A stretch of DNA of 64,000 nt from Gaiellasilicea sp963850995 (lineage in GTDB: Bacteria > Actinomycetota > Thermoleophilia > Gaiellales > Gaiellaceae), in the NCBI GenBank assembly GCA_963850995.1, contig CAWKNQ010000016.1:124001-188000 (forward strand). The letters are read 5' to 3'. Made by a program: the position numbers and the translations under genes. How positions within the stretch are numbered: the first letter of the stretch is position 1; each line of letters opens with the position of its first letter. Below the pieces are notes generated by a model. It saw only the letters and a program-made list of their open reading frames with translations, did not search any database and was not told the DNA's origin. Shown piece by piece: positions 7,860 to 17,998 of this stretch.

Positions 7860-10208
7860 TCAGCGCGTCCAGGCCCAACCGCGAATGTCCGGGTGGTCCT
7901 CGCCGTACTCGCGGGTCCAGGCGCGCATCCGCAGACGCTCGTCGACGAGCTCCTGGCGCAGGTGCGCGGCGTCGCCGTCGAGCCCCGGCACCCGGTCGAT
8001 CACGTCGAGCGCGAGGTGGAAACGGTCGAGGTCGTTGAGCATCACCATGTCGAAGGGCGTCGTCGTCGTGCCTTCCTCCTTGTACCCGCGCACGTGCAGG
8101 TTGTGATGGTTCTTACGCCGGTAGGCGAGCCGGTGGATCAACCACGGGTAGCCGTGATAGGCGAAGACGATCGGCCGGTCGACGGTGAAGATCGAGTCGA
8201 ACTCGCGGTCGGAGAGCCCGTGCGGATGCTCCGACTCCGGCTGCAGCCGCATCAGGTCGACGACGTTCACGACCCGCACCCTGAGCTCGGGCAGGCGCTC
8301 GCGCAGGAGCGCGGCGGCCGCGAGGGTCTCGAGCGTCGGGGTGTCGCCCGCGCACGCGAGGACGACGTCCGGGTCGCCGCCCTCGTCGGTCGAGGCCCAC
8401 TCCCAGATCCCGAGCCCGCGCGTGCAGTGGAGAATCGCCTCGTCGATCGAGAGGTAGTCGAGCGCCGGCTGCTTGCCCGCCACGATCACGTTCACGTAGT
8501 CGCGGCTGCGCAGGCAGTGGTCGGCGACGGAGAGCAGCGTGTTTGCGTCGGGCGGTAGGTAGACGCGGATGATCTCGGCCTTCTTGTTGACCACGTGGTC
8601 GATGAAGCCGGGGTCCTGGTGCGAGAAGCCGTTGTGGTCCTGCCGCCAGACGTGCGAGCTGAGCAGGTAGTTGAGCGACGCGACCGGCTGCCGCCACGGG
8701 ATCTCCCTCGACGTCTTCAACCACTTCGCGTGCTGGTTGAACATCGAGTCGACAATGTGGATGAACGCCTCGTAGCAGTTGAAGAGCCCGTGCCGGCCGG
8801 TGAGCAAGTAGCCCTCGAGCCACCCCTGACAGAGGTGCTCGGAGAGGACCTCCAGGACCCGGCCGTCGGGTGCGAGCCCGTCGTCGCTGGGGAGGACTTC
8901 CGCCTGCCATGCACGGCCCGTCGACTCGAAGACGGCGCCGAGCCGGTTCGAGGCCGTCTCGTCGGGACCGAACAGGCGGAAGGTCTCCGGATTCCGCGCC
9001 ACGACGTCCCGCAAGAAGGCGCCGAGCACCCGCGTCGCCTCTGTCGCCCCGGTGCCGGGCTCGTCCACCTCGACGGCGTAGTCGCGGAAGTCGGGCAGGT
9101 CGAGGTCGCGCAGCAGCACGCCGCCGTTCGCGTGCGGCGTCGCGCTCATCCGGCGCTCGCCCGCCGGCGCCAGCTCGGCGAGCTCAGGCACGAGCGCGCC
9201 GCGCTCGTCGAAGAGCTCGTCCGGCCGGTAGCTGCGCAGCCACTCCTCGAGCGCCGCGAGCTGCTCCGCGTCGCCGCGGACGTGGGCGAGCGGCACCTGG
9301 TGCGAGCGCCAGCTGTCCTCGACCGGGAGACCGCCCACGCGCTTCGGCCCCGTCCAGCCCTTCGGCGTCCGCAGGACGAGCATCGGCCAGCGCGGCCGCT
9401 CGCTCACGCCTTCCTCGCGGGCGGCGGCCTGGATCCGGCCAATCTCGTCCAGCGCCTCGTCGAGCGCCGCCGCGAAGCGCTCGTGGACGGCAAGCGGCTC
9501 CTCGCCGTCGAAGCCGCCGGTGACGAGGAGCGGCCGGTGCCCGTAACCCTCGAGGAGCGAGACGAGCTCGTGCTCGGGGATGCGGGCGAGCACGGTCGGG
9601 TTCGCGATCTTGTAGCCGTTCAGATGCAGGATCGGCAGGACTGCGCCGTCGGTGACCGGGTTGAGGAACTTGTTCGAGTGCCAGCTCGCGGCCAGCGGAC
9701 CGGTCTCAGCCTCGCCGTCGCCGACGACGCAGGCGACGACGAGGTCGGGGTTGTCGAACGCGGCTCCGTACGCGTGCACGATGGCGTAGCCGAGCTCGCC
9801 GCCCTCGTGGATCGAGCCCGGCGTCTCGGGCGCCACGTGGCTGGGGATGCCGCCCGGGAAGGAGAACTGGCGGAAGAGCTCGCGCAACCCGGCCTCGTCC
9901 CGACCGACGTGCGGATAGACCTCGCTGTACGTCCCCTCCAGGTAGGCGTTCGCGACGACGCCCGGGCCGCCGTGGCCGGGGCCGGCGACGTAGAGAGCCG
10001 AAAGGTCGCGCTCGCGGATCGCTCGGTTCAGGTGGGCGTAGACGAGGTTGAGCCCGGGCGTCGTGCCGAAGTGGCCGAGCAGGCGCGGCTTCACGTGCTC
10101 CGACCGCAGCGGCTCGCGCAGGAGCGGGTTGTCGAGCAGGTAGATCTGCCCGACCGAGAGGTAGTTCGCGGCGCGCCAGTACGCGTCGAGGCGCTCGAGC
10201 GCCGTCAC
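7860..10208 (-). CDS. xfp: Xylulose-5-phosphate/fructose-6-phosphate phosphoketolase
   Basis: An intact 782-residue gene starting at GTG. Phosphoketolase splits xylulose 5-phosphate or fructose 6-phosphate with phosphate to give acetyl phosphate plus a shorter sugar phosphate, using thiamine diphosphate in the cytosol. Signatures include YVAGPGHGGPGVVAN near residue 70, ETPGSIHEGGELGYA near 130, the cofactor-binding GDGEAETGP near 165, HLNGYKIANPT near 195, and near the C-terminus VFAYHGYPWLIHRL. The length matches the family. With ackA directly downstream it forms a complete route from sugar phosphate to acetate and ATP. Confidence 0.97.
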   Translation of the reverse strand: MTALERLDAYWRAANYLSVGQIYLLDNPLLREPLRSEHVKPRLLGHFGTTPGLNLVYAHLNRAIRERDLSALYVAGPGHGGPGVVANAYLEGTYSEVYPHVGRDEAGLRELFRQFSFPGGIPSHVAPETPGSIHEGGELGYAIVHAYGAAFDNPDLVVACVVGDGEAETGPLAASWHSNKFLNPVTDGAVLPILHLNGYKIANPTVLARIPEHELVSLLEGYGHRPLLVTGGFDGEEPLAVHERFAAALDEALDEIGRIQAAAREEGVSERPRWPMLVLRTPKGWTGPKRVGGLPVEDSWRSHQVPLAHVRGDAEQLAALEEWLRSYRPDELFDERGALVPELAELAPAGERRMSATPHANGGVLLRDLDLPDFRDYAVEVDEPGTGATEATRVLGAFLRDVVARNPETFRLFGPDETASNRLGAVFESTGRAWQAEVLPSDDGLAPDGRVLEVLSEHLCQGWLEGYLLTGRHGLFNCYEAFIHIVDSMFNQHAKWLKTSREIPWRQPVASLNYLLSSHVWRQDHNGFSHQDPGFIDHVVNKKAEIIRVYLPPDANTLLSVADHCLRSRDYVNVIVAGKQPALDYLSIDEAILHCTRGLGIWEWASTDEGGDPDVVLACAGDTPTLETLAAAALLRERLPELRVRVVNVVDLMRLQPESEHPHGLSDREFDSIFTVDRPIVFAYHGYPWLIHRLAYRRKNHHNLHVRGYKEEGTTTTPFDMVMLNDLDRFHLALDVIDRVPGLDGDAAHLRQELVDERLRMRAWTREYGEDHPDIRGWAWTR

Positions 10209-10278
10209 GGGGACCGCTTCGCGAAGATGACGAGCACGCTCAGAGGCTACTCGCCGGTCAGCGAGGCCACCGCGGTCT

Positions 10279-10518
10279 TCACCGGAGACCCGGCGGCACG
10301 AGACCGTAGGAGCGCGGTGAACTCGCGCCGAGCTCGTCGCGGATCCGCAGCAGGAGCTCGGCGAGCCCGGCCGTGGTGGCGAGGTCGGCCTTCAGTCCGG
10401 CGACCACGCACCCACCGCCGTGCCAGAACGGGCAGGCTCGCCCGGGCAACGCTCGTGCTCGCCGACTGCCTCCTTCAGCGTGCAGGTCGCCGTGGTCGGT
10501 GATCGTGTCCGTGGTCAT
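10279..10518 (-). CDS. Small hypothetical protein with a CxxxxxxxC motif
   Basis: A 79-residue frame starting at an ATG at 10518 (TTDTITDHGDLHAEGGSRR). It carries CPFWHGGGCVVAGLK in the middle and an amphipathic C-terminal helix (AELLLRIRDELG). The two Cys with a nearby His suggest metal binding or a disulfide. No known family is recognised. A weak GGAAG lies upstream. It could be a shadow frame, but codon use and the ordered motif speak mildly for a gene. Confidence 0.35.
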   Translation of the reverse strand: MTTDTITDHGDLHAEGGSRRARALPGRACPFWHGGGCVVAGLKADLATTAGLAELLLRIRDELGASSPRSYGLVPPGLR

Positions 10519-10611
10519 GCCCAGAGCTTCCGCTGCACGAGAAAGGGACGGCATCGTGGGTCGCGCCGATCTCCGCTGCGGGGAACACCGCAGCAGCGGC
10601 GAAGATGACCG

Positions 10612-12257
10612 GTGACGACGCCGCCACGGCAGCTCGACCGACTCCGCGTCCTCGTCGACGCGGGGATCACGCTCAGCTCCGAGCTGTCGCTCGACGCTCT
10701 CCTGCAACGGATCGTCGAGACGGCTGCTCAGCTGACCGGCGCGCGGTACGCCGCGCTGGGCGTGATCGACAAGTCCGGGCAGTCGCTGGAGCGCTTCCTC
10801 ACGACCGGGATCGACGAGGAGACGTACGCGGCCATCGGCGACCTGCCGCGCGGGCGCGGCATCCTCGGGGTGCTCATCCGCGAGGCGCGCACGCTCCGCC
10901 TGCACGACATCGCCGACGACCCGCGCTCGGTCGGCTTCCCGCGCCACCACCCTCCGATGCGCGGCTTTCTGGGCGTCCCGATCCTGCTTCGCGGCGTCGC
11001 CTACGGCAACCTCTACCTGACCGAGAAGGCGTGACGGCGAGGACTTCAGCGACGAGGACGAGGAGCTGACGCAGCTGCTCGCGGCCCAGGCGGCGGTGGC
11101 GATCGAGAACGCCCGCCTCTACGAGAGCTCGACGCGCTGGCTGCGGCAGCTCGAGTCGTTGAACGAGATCGGGCTGGCCCTCGCCTCGGAGCTCGAGCTC
11201 GAGCCGCTGCTCGCGCTCGTCGCCCGACGACTGCGGGAGCTCGTGGGCGCCCGGCTCGTCTTGATCGCGCTGCCGGAGCGGGATGCACTGCGGATCGCTG
11301 CGGCCGAGGGTGACGGGAGCTACGGCGTCACCGGCATGCGGCTCGAGTTCGCGGCCTCCAAGGCGGGACGCGTCCTCGAACGGGCTCGGAGCGAGCGCGT
11401 CGACTCCGTGCTGGAGGACCCCGAGATCGACCAGCCGGCGGCGCGCCGGCTCGGCGTCCACTCCGGGCCTGTATGTCCCGCTCGTCGTGCGCGGCAGGGC
11501 GATCGGGGTGCTGATCGCCCACGACAGGCAGGGGCCGACGCCCGCGTTCAGCGACGACGACCTTCGACTCGCGGAGACGCTCGCGGCGCGAGCCGCGATC
11601 GCCGTCGACCTCTCGGAGCGCGTCAGCCGCGACGCGATGCGGCGCGTCGTCGAAGCCCAGGAGCTCGAGCGGCGACGTCTCGCCCGCGAGCTCCACGACG
11701 AGACCGGCCAGGCACTCACCTCGATCCTGCTCGGGCTGAAGCCGCTCGAGCAGTCGGTGGGGAGCGACGAGGCGCGCGCCGCGGTCGCGTCGGTGCGCGA
11801 GCTCGTCGTCTCGACGCTGCAGGACGTGCGCGCGCTCGCGGTCGAGCTGCGCCCGGCCGCGCTCGACGACTTCGGCCTCGTGCCTGCGGTCGAGCGGCTC
11901 ACGGCCACGTTCGGCGAGAAGTCGGGGCTGCGGATCGACCTGGAGGCGCAGCTCGGGAACGAGCGGCTTCCGCGCGAGGTCGAGACCGCCCTCTACCGGG
12001 TCGTCCAGGAGGCGCTCACGAACGTCGTCAAGCACGCCGGCGCCGGCCACGTCAGCGTCCTGCTCAGCCGCAAGAGACGGGGCCGTTGTCGCCGTGATCG
12101 AGGACGACGGGTCGGGTTTCGACCCGGCCGGCACGCGTGAGGACGCGCTCGGGCTCGCCGGCATGCGCGAGCGGGTGGGTCTCGTCGGCGGGCGACTCCT
12201 GATCGAGTCGCGTCCGGTGCCGGGACGACACTGGTGGCCGAGGTGCCCGTCCCGTGA
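10612..12257 (+). CDS. DosS/DevS-like GAF sensor histidine kinase, frameshifted
   Basis: Reassembled from four frames, the protein has two GAF domains, then a HisKA_3 dimerisation domain (ELERRRLARELHDETGQAL) and an ATPase domain (VVQEALTNVVKHAGAG, EDDGSGFDP, GLAGMRERVGL). The first GAF domain (residues 20-140) contains SVGFPRHHPPMRGFLGVP and YGNLYLTEKA, almost the same as mycobacterial DosS/DosT, where the second His of the pair is the heme ligand (His149 in DosS, from memory). Here that is His113, and Tyr135 matches the distal-side Tyr. It is therefore a candidate O2/NO/CO sensor. Deleting one T at about 11033 and one G at about 11468 repairs two of the breaks. Confidence 0.8.
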
Positions 12258-12898
12258 CGATCCGCATCCTCGTCGTGGACGATCATGCCGTCGTCCGCAC
12301 CGGCCTTCGCCGCGTGCTCGACGCGGAACCGGACCTCGAGACGGTCGGCGAGGCCGCCGACGCGGAGCGCGCCATCTTCGAGGCGATCGAGAACAAGCCC
12401 GACGTCGTGCTCATGGACGTCGTCATGCCGGGCAAGGGCGGGATCGAGGGCATGCCCGCGCTCCTGCAGGCGGTTCCCGAGGTGAAGGTGCTGATCCTCT
12501 CGATGCAGGACGACCCCCACTACGTCCGGGAGGCCTTCGAGGCGGGCGCGAGCGGCTACGTGCTCAAGGAGGCGGCCGACACCGAGGTGGTCGATGCGGT
12601 CCGCGCTGTCGCCGCGGGGGAGCAGTACGTCCATCCGTCGCTCGGCGCGAAGCTCGTCGCGGCCGAGGCGGACGAGCGCCGGCGGGCCGAGGAGGATCCG
12701 CTCTCCGAACGGGAGCGCGAAGTCCTTCGCCTACTCGCCCTCGGGCACACGAACCAGGAGATCGCGCAGATGCTCTTCATCTCCGTCCGCACTGCGGAGA
12801 CGCACCGGGCGCACATCATGCAGAAGCTCAAGCTGGCGAACAGGGCCGAGCTCGTTCGCTACGCACTCGCGGCCGGGCTGCTCGAAGAGGAGGACTAG
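12254..12898 (+). CDS. DevR/NarL-family response regulator
   Basis: 214 intact residues starting at a GTG that overlaps the kinase stop. The receiver begins TIRILVVDDHAVVRTGLRR, with the phospho-acceptor in VVLMDVVMPGKGG and Lys in GYVLKEA; the LuxR helix-turn-helix is LSEREREVLRLLALGHTNQE with SVRTAETHRAHIMQKL. Domain order and sequence match DosR/DevR regulators of the hypoxia response, which fits its DosS-like partner. Its stop shares the bases CTAG with the VKOR stop on the other strand, so the operons converge head-on. Confidence 0.9.
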   Translation: MTIRILVVDDHAVVRTGLRRVLDAEPDLETVGEAADAERAIFEAIENKPDVVLMDVVMPGKGGIEGMPALLQAVPEVKVLILSMQDDPHYVREAFEAGASGYVLKEAADTEVVDAVRAVAAGEQYVHPSLGAKLVAAEADERRRAEEDPLSEREREVLRLLALGHTNQEIAQMLFISVRTAETHRAHIMQKLKLANRAELVRYALAAGLLEEED

Positions 12899-13320
12899 GC
12901 CGGACGGACGTCGGCGAGCACCTCGCGCAGGCGGAGCACGGCGGCCATCGCGACGAGCGTGGTGATCACGTCGCTCGCGACGCACCACTGGCAGATCTCG
13001 CCGATCACGGCCAGCTGGATCACGAGCAGGTATGCGCTGAACGCGAGCGCCGCGAGCGCCACAGCGGCGGCCGCGACGCGCACGAGCGGGGCGGCGACGA
13101 ACGCACTCGAACCCGAGGAACAGATACGCGAGGAGACCCGCGAAGGCGACCGGGAGGCCCAGCACCTCGGCGTACGACGAGCTCTGGACCGTCTCGCAGC
13201 CGCCGGTCGAGCAGTACAGCGGTCCCGCCGCCCCAGCGCACCGAGAGCAGGTAGCCCGTGACCGCCGACCCCGGCGAGGCAGAGCCCCGCCAGGGCGATG
13301 CTCAGCAGTCGTCCGCTCAC
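12895..13320 (-). CDS. Vitamin K epoxide reductase (VKOR) family protein, frameshifted
   Basis: An integral membrane quinone-linked thiol oxidase that reoxidises DsbA-like partners. Read across frames it gives SGRLLSIALAGLCLAGVG, then LYCSTGGCETVQSSSYAEV with the loop Cys pair, LGLPVAFAGLLAYLFLG, and finally GEICQWCVASDVITT with the CxxC active site. Four membrane helices are expected. At least three single-base frame changes occur (near 13100, 13215 and 13261; one is a surplus G). The start GTG overlaps the stop of the DsbA-like gene, so enzyme and substrate are coupled. Confidence 0.8.
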   Translation of the reverse strand: MSGRLLSIALAGLCLAGVGGHGLPALGALGRRDRCTARPAAARRSRARRTPRCWASRSPSRVSSRICSSGSSAFVAAPLVRVAAAAVALAALAFSAYLLVIQLAVIGEICQWCVASDVITTLVAMAAVLRLREVLADVRPA

Positions 13321-14025
13321 GTCTTCAGCAGTCGGTCGAGCTCGGCTCTGAACGTCTCCGCGTCGAGCGCCCGGACGTGCAGCGACTTGAGCGCACCGCC
13401 GGTCGGCCCGGCCTGGAAGAACGGCGTCCCGGGAACGCCGACGCGCTCCGCAGCCGCCTGCGCCGCGGCGAGCTCGCGCTCGACCGCGGGCGAGTAGGTC
13501 TGCTCGAGCATGCGGTCGGGGTCGATGGCCGCGCCGTTGCCGAGGCTGCGGAGCAGGCCGTCCGTCACCCAGCCGGCGTTCTCGGCGCCCTGGCCGGTGA
13601 AGAGCCCGTGGACGAGGTTCCAGAGCGCGCCCTGCTCGCCGGCCGCAAGCGCGGCGCGGAGCGCCGTCTCGGAGTCAGGCCCGACGAATGCGAGGCCGCG
13701 GAAGACGATCCGCACCTTCCCAGTCCGGACGTACTCGTCCACGATCGCCGGGAAAGCGTCGCGTGCCCAGGCCGCGCAGTACGGACACTGGAGGTCGGCG
13801 TACTCGACGAGCGTGACGGGCGCCTTCGGGTCGCCGAGCGCGATCCCGTCCTGCGGGATGCCGCGCAGCAGGCCGTCGCCCTTTGGGACGTGTCCCAGGG
13901 ACTGTCCCTGGGACACGTCCGAATCGGCTCCGCCGAGCAAGGCTGGCGCCGATCAGGAGCGAGGCCAGCAGCGCCGCGCCGCCGGCGGCGAGAGCAATCA
14001 GCTTGCGTTGCGAGAGCCCCGCCAT
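13317..14025 (-). CDS. DsbA-like membrane-anchored thioredoxin, frameshifted, with a REP inside
   Basis: The protein starts AGLSQRKLIALAAGGAALLAS, a signal anchor, and after a linker reads VTLVEYADLQCPYCAAWARDAF, the CxxC active site of DsbA-type oxidoreductases. A cis-Pro loop (GVPGTPFF) lies near the C-terminus. The fold acts outside the membrane and makes disulfides; VKOR encoded downstream would recharge it. Between anchor and domain, about 13 residues (DVSQGQSLGHVPK) are encoded by a palindromic repeat, and a frame change lies next to it. Its ATG overlaps the stop of the NirK-like gene. Confidence 0.85.
13885..13920. repeat. REP palindrome, copy 1, inside the dsbA-like gene
   Basis: A perfect 17-bp inverted repeat, GGACGTGTCCCAGGGAC then T then its exact complement (13886-13920), with one further G at the left. 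It lies in the coding linker between the membrane anchor and the thioredoxin domain. The same unit occurs near 50247 and 53665, the last just upstream of a RAYT transposase gene. Confidence 0.9.
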
Positions 14026-15190
14026 CAGTGGGTCATCGTTCCCTTGACGTTGCCCACCTTGAGCAGCCCGACCTGGCCCAGGTCGACGTGCGCGAAGGCG
14101 TGCGAGACGAACGGGTAGAGCCCCGGCTCGTCGATCTTGACGTCGAAGACCGCGCCGCCGCCGGCGGGGACGCCGACCGTCTGGACGCCCTGCTGGAAGC
14201 GGGTCATGTCGCCGTTCACCCAGGCCCGGTCGAAGATCGTCCCGACGACGTGGAAGTTGGTGTCGAGCGTCGGGCCGGCGGCGACGACGTAGAAGCGGAC
14301 GGTCTCGCCCGGCTTCGGCGGTGAGCGGATGCGTGACGTACTGGTTCGCGTAGCCGTTGAAGGTCGTCCAGTCCGGCATCATCGCCCGCGCCTTCGTCAT
14401 GTCGAGCGAGGCCGGCTTGTCGACGCCGTCGCCGTTCAGGTACCACTCGCTCGCGACGAGCACGTACTCCTTGTCCGCCTTGGGCAGCGGCGTAGCCGGG
14501 CGAGACGACGATCGCGCCGTACATCCCGTTCGCGATGTGCGCCAGCACCGGCTTCGTGCCGCAGTGGTACATGTAGACGCCCGGGTCGCCGGCCTTGAAG
14601 CGGAACGTGAACCCTCACCCGGCGCCACGTCCTTGAAGGCGACGTTCGGGGCGATCCGGGCGGCGTGGAAGTCGATCGAGTGCGGGATCGCGCCGCCGTT
14701 CTTCAGCGTCATCTCGACGGTCTGCCCTTCGCGGACGTGGATGACCGGGCCCGGGAGCGCCGTGGCCGTCGAACGCCCAGGTGTTGTACTTCACGCCCGG
14801 CGCCACCTCGACGACCATGTCCTTCAGCGTCATCTGGATCTTGACGAAGTCGCCGGCCGGGGCCGCGGGGAGGGACGCATCGTAGGCGACGTGCGCCTTC
14901 GCGAGCTCCTCGGCGTTCGCGCCCGTCTTGCCGGCGAAGCTCTGGATCGGCAGCGAGACGTTCGAGTCGGCGGCTGCGGCGTGGTCATGCGTGGCTGCGG
15001 GCTGCGCGGAGCCCGAGGTCGCCGCCGCCGTGTCGTCGGCGCCCTGGCCGACGAGGACCGAGAAGACGACCAGCGCGCTCACGGCGAGCACGAGCAGGAC
15101 GGCCGCGAGCTTGAGAAAGAAGTCCGAGCCCGGCTCGCGCTCGTGCGCGGCGCCCGGCGGTGAGGTGTTCGAGGCGGGATAGCTGGCCAT
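14025..15190 (-). CDS. Membrane-anchored NirK-like copper nitrite reductase / two-domain multicopper oxidase, frameshifted
   Basis: Starts ATG at 15190 after AGGAAGG. A membrane helix (FFLKLAAVLLVLAVSALVVFS) is followed by two cupredoxin domains. Copper-site signatures are GAIPHSIDFHAARIAP, YMYHCGTKPVLAHIANGMYG (type 1 Cys, His and Met plus a bridging His) and SHAFAHVDLGQVG near the C-terminus. The pattern matches copper nitrite reductases and close two-domain laccases; NirK reduces nitrite to NO outside the membrane. Frame changes occur near 14765, 14620, 14500, 14325 and 14230. Its neighbours (disulfide enzymes, DosS-like sensor) fit an extracytoplasmic role under low oxygen. Confidence 0.78.
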
Positions 15191-15304
15191 GGTCGTTTCG
15201 TTCCTTCCTGGAGTGCGTGTCTGCACAGCAAGGTAGGAGGAGAACGCGTGACCGGCCTCCGCGCCGAACACGGAACGTCGTTGCGGGTTTTCCCGGATCG
15301 CGCG

Positions 15305-17966
15305 CTACCAGGACTTGGCGCGCGCCACGCGTTCCGGCCGCCGGACGCGCACCCGTGCGTCGACCGCGACGCAGCGGTCGGGCAGTGCGACGACCGGGTT
15401 CAGGTCGAGCTCCGCGACCGCGGCGACGTCTTCGCCGAGCCGGCCGAGCCGGAGCACGAGGTCGACCAGCGCCTCCTCGTCCGCGGGCGGAGCGCCCCGG
15501 AAGCCCGCAACGAGCCGCCCGGCCTTGCCGCCGGTGACGAGCTCGCGCGCGTCGACGTCGGTCAGCGGCGCGATCCGGAAAGCGGCCTGGCCGATCAGCT
15601 CGGCCATGACGCCACCCGGGCCGAAGGCCACGAGTGGGCCGAAGACCGGATCCTGCACGAGTCCGGCGAGGAGCTCGGCGCCGCCGCGCACCATCGGCTG
15701 GACGAGCACAGGCGCGCCGATCCGCTCGGCCGCCGCCTCGACCTCCTGCTCATCCACGAGGTTCAGGGCGACGCCGCCGGTGTCGGTCTTGTGCACACCC
15801 GCAGCGGCCGTCTTCACGACGGCCGGGAAACCAAGCTCACGCGCCGCGGTGACGGCTGCGGCCGTGCTCTCGGCCAGTCGCTCCTCGACGAGCGGAAAGC
15901 CGTAGGCCGCCAGCAGCGCGCGGGCATCGCCCGGCTCGAGCCAGACGTCGTCCCCGGTTGCAAGGGCCCGCTCGACCACCTCTTCGGCGGCCTTCCGATC
16001 GACGCCGTCGAGCGACGGAACGGTGCCGAACGGGCGCCGCAGCCACTCCGCGCGCGCAGCCGTGCGGCCGAGCGCCCGCGCCGCCGATTCGGGATACGAG
16101 AACGCGGCGACGCGTGCGTCGGAGCTTCGAAGGGCAGTAGGAATCCCCGCCGCCGTCATCACGACCGCGAGCACCGGCTTGTCGGTGTCCGCCGCGGCGG
16201 CGGCGCGCTCGACCGCTTCGGCAACCTGCTCGGCCGTGGCGGTCACGGTCGGGACGAAGAGGACGATCGCTGCGTCGACCTGGGGATCGGCGAGGAGCGG
16301 CGGCAGCGCGTCCGCGTAGGTCGCGGCGGTCGCGCCGCCGAGCATGTCGACGGGGTTCGCTGCGCTCGCCTCCGGCGAAAGCAGCGCGGCAAGCGCCTCA
16401 CCGGTCGCGGGCGAGAGCTCCGGGAGCTCGAGCCCGGCCGCCTCGCAGGCGTCCGCGCAGAGAATCCCGAGCCCACCGGCATTCGTGAGCACGGCGACGC
16501 GGCGTCCCTTCGGCTCCGGTTGGCTCGAGAGGAGCGCCGCGACGTCCACGAGCTCCTCCAGCGACGCCGCGCGGATGACGCCCGCGTGGTGGAAGAGCGC
16601 GTCGACCGCCGTCTCGGAGCCCGCCAGCGCCGCCGTGTGCGAGCTCGCGGCGCGCTGACCGGTCGCCGTCGTGCCGCTCTTCAGCGCGAGCACGGGCTTC
16701 CGCCGCGCGACGCGCCTGCGCCAGACGCCCGAACCGGCGTGGGTTGCCGAACGACTCGACGTAGAGCAGGACGACGTCGGTCGCGGGGTCGTCCTCCCAC
16801 CACTCGAGCAGGTCGTTCGACGACACGTCGGCCTTGTTCCCGATCGAGACGAAGGCCGAGAGGCCGAGGCCGCGCGCTTCCGACGCCTCGAGCAGGGCGA
16901 GGCCGAGCGCGCCGCTCTGCGACGAGAAACCGATGTTGCCCCGCGGCGCCGAGCGCGCGGCGAAGGTCGCGTTCAGGCTCGTCGCGGACGAGGCGATGCC
17001 GAGGCAGTTGGGCCCGATCAGGCGCGCCCCGTGCGCGCGCACGAGCGCCAGCAGCTCCTCCTGCCTCCGGGCGCCCTCGCTGCCGATCTCCGCGAAGCCG
17101 GCCGAGATGATCACGAGCGCCTGCACGCCCTTGCGGAGCGCCTCCTCGGCAGCCCCCAGCACCGCGGCCGCCGGCAAGCTGATCACCGCCAGGTCGACCT
17201 CCTCCGGGATCTCGGCGATCGAGCTGTAGCCGCGAACGCCCGCGACCGCCTCGCCGTCGCGGTTGACCGGGTGTGCGGCGCCCTGGAAGTCGCCGGCGAG
17301 GATGTTCCGGAAGAGCTCGCCGCCGATCGAGCCGCGCCGGCGTGACGCGCCGATCACGGCGACGCTGCTCGGCTCGAAAAACGGCCGCAACGACGCCCGG
17401 ACCGCCTCGTGGTCGCGCTCGTCGACCCGCTCGCGGTAGCTCTCTGTCGCGGCGATCGGGAACTGCACCTCGAGCTCGCCGCCTTCGAGCTCGCGCGAGA
17501 GCTCGAAACCGGCCGACTCGAAGACGCCCAGCATGTTGCGGTTGTCCGGCAGCACCTGCGCGACGAAGCGCTCGATTCCCTGCTCGGCGGCACGGGCGGC
17601 GAGCTGCTCGAGCAGCCGCGTGCCGATCCCGCGGCCCTGGTAGTCGTCGGCGACCGCGAACGCCGACTCGGCGACGGCAGGGTCGCGGAGGCGCACGTAG
17701 TTGGCGACCGCGACGACGCGCTCGGCGCCGTCGACCTCGAGCGCCCCGAGCAACGCCCCGCGCTCGTCCCAGTCGGGCTCGAGCAACGGCTCGACGAGCC
17801 GTGGGCCGAGGTTCGGGAAGCCGTGGAAGCGGAGGTAGAGGCTGCGCTCCGAGAGCGACCGGAAGAGGTCGAGCAGCGCGTCCGCATCGTCCCGGCGGGG
17901 CGGGCGCAGCCGGAGCGTGCTCCCGTCGCGGAGGATGACGTCGGTCGAGAGCTGCTCGGCCGTCAT
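15305..17966 (-). CDS. GNAT acetyltransferase fused to an ADP-forming acyl-CoA synthetase, one frameshift
   Basis: About 887 residues. A GNAT domain occupies residues 1-165 (DYQGRGIGTRLLEQLA is the acyl-CoA loop), then a CoA-binding domain (SSVAVIGASRRRGSIGGEL), a succinyl-CoA-ligase-like domain with the phospho-His in ASSHTAALAGS, and an ATP-grasp domain (FPAVVKTAAAGVHKTDTGG). The family either makes acyl-CoA from acid plus ATP or, as in Pat proteins, acetylates other enzymes under metabolic control. One +1 frame change lies near 16700-16720. It may return acetate from xfp-ackA to acetyl-CoA. Starts at ATG 17966 (MTAEQLSTDVILRDG). Confidence 0.88.
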
Positions 17967-17982
17967 GGGACTGAGGCTACTC

Positions 17983-17998
17983 GAGGCTTGATGTGGAA
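17983..17998 (+). repeat. Solo copy of a 16-base repeat end at the start of the peptidase gene
   Basis: GAGGCTTGATGTGGAA is identical to the complement of the right end of the inverted-repeat element at 29831-29994 (16 of 16) and shares 13 bases with the left end. A match this long is unlikely by chance in 64 kb. It supplies both a GAGG ribosome-binding sequence and the ATG at 17991 for the next gene. Confidence 0.6.

Noticed and set aside
8595..10502. 635-codon frame opposite to xfp
   Set aside because: It is the antisense shadow of a highly conserved GC-rich gene, with a Val/Arg/Glu-biased translation and no recognisable domain.
14025..15190. Calling the copper protein a firm nitrite reductase
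   Set aside because: Two-domain laccases and NirK share the visible motifs; the type 2 site His set cannot be resolved across the frame changes, so the call stays NirK-like.
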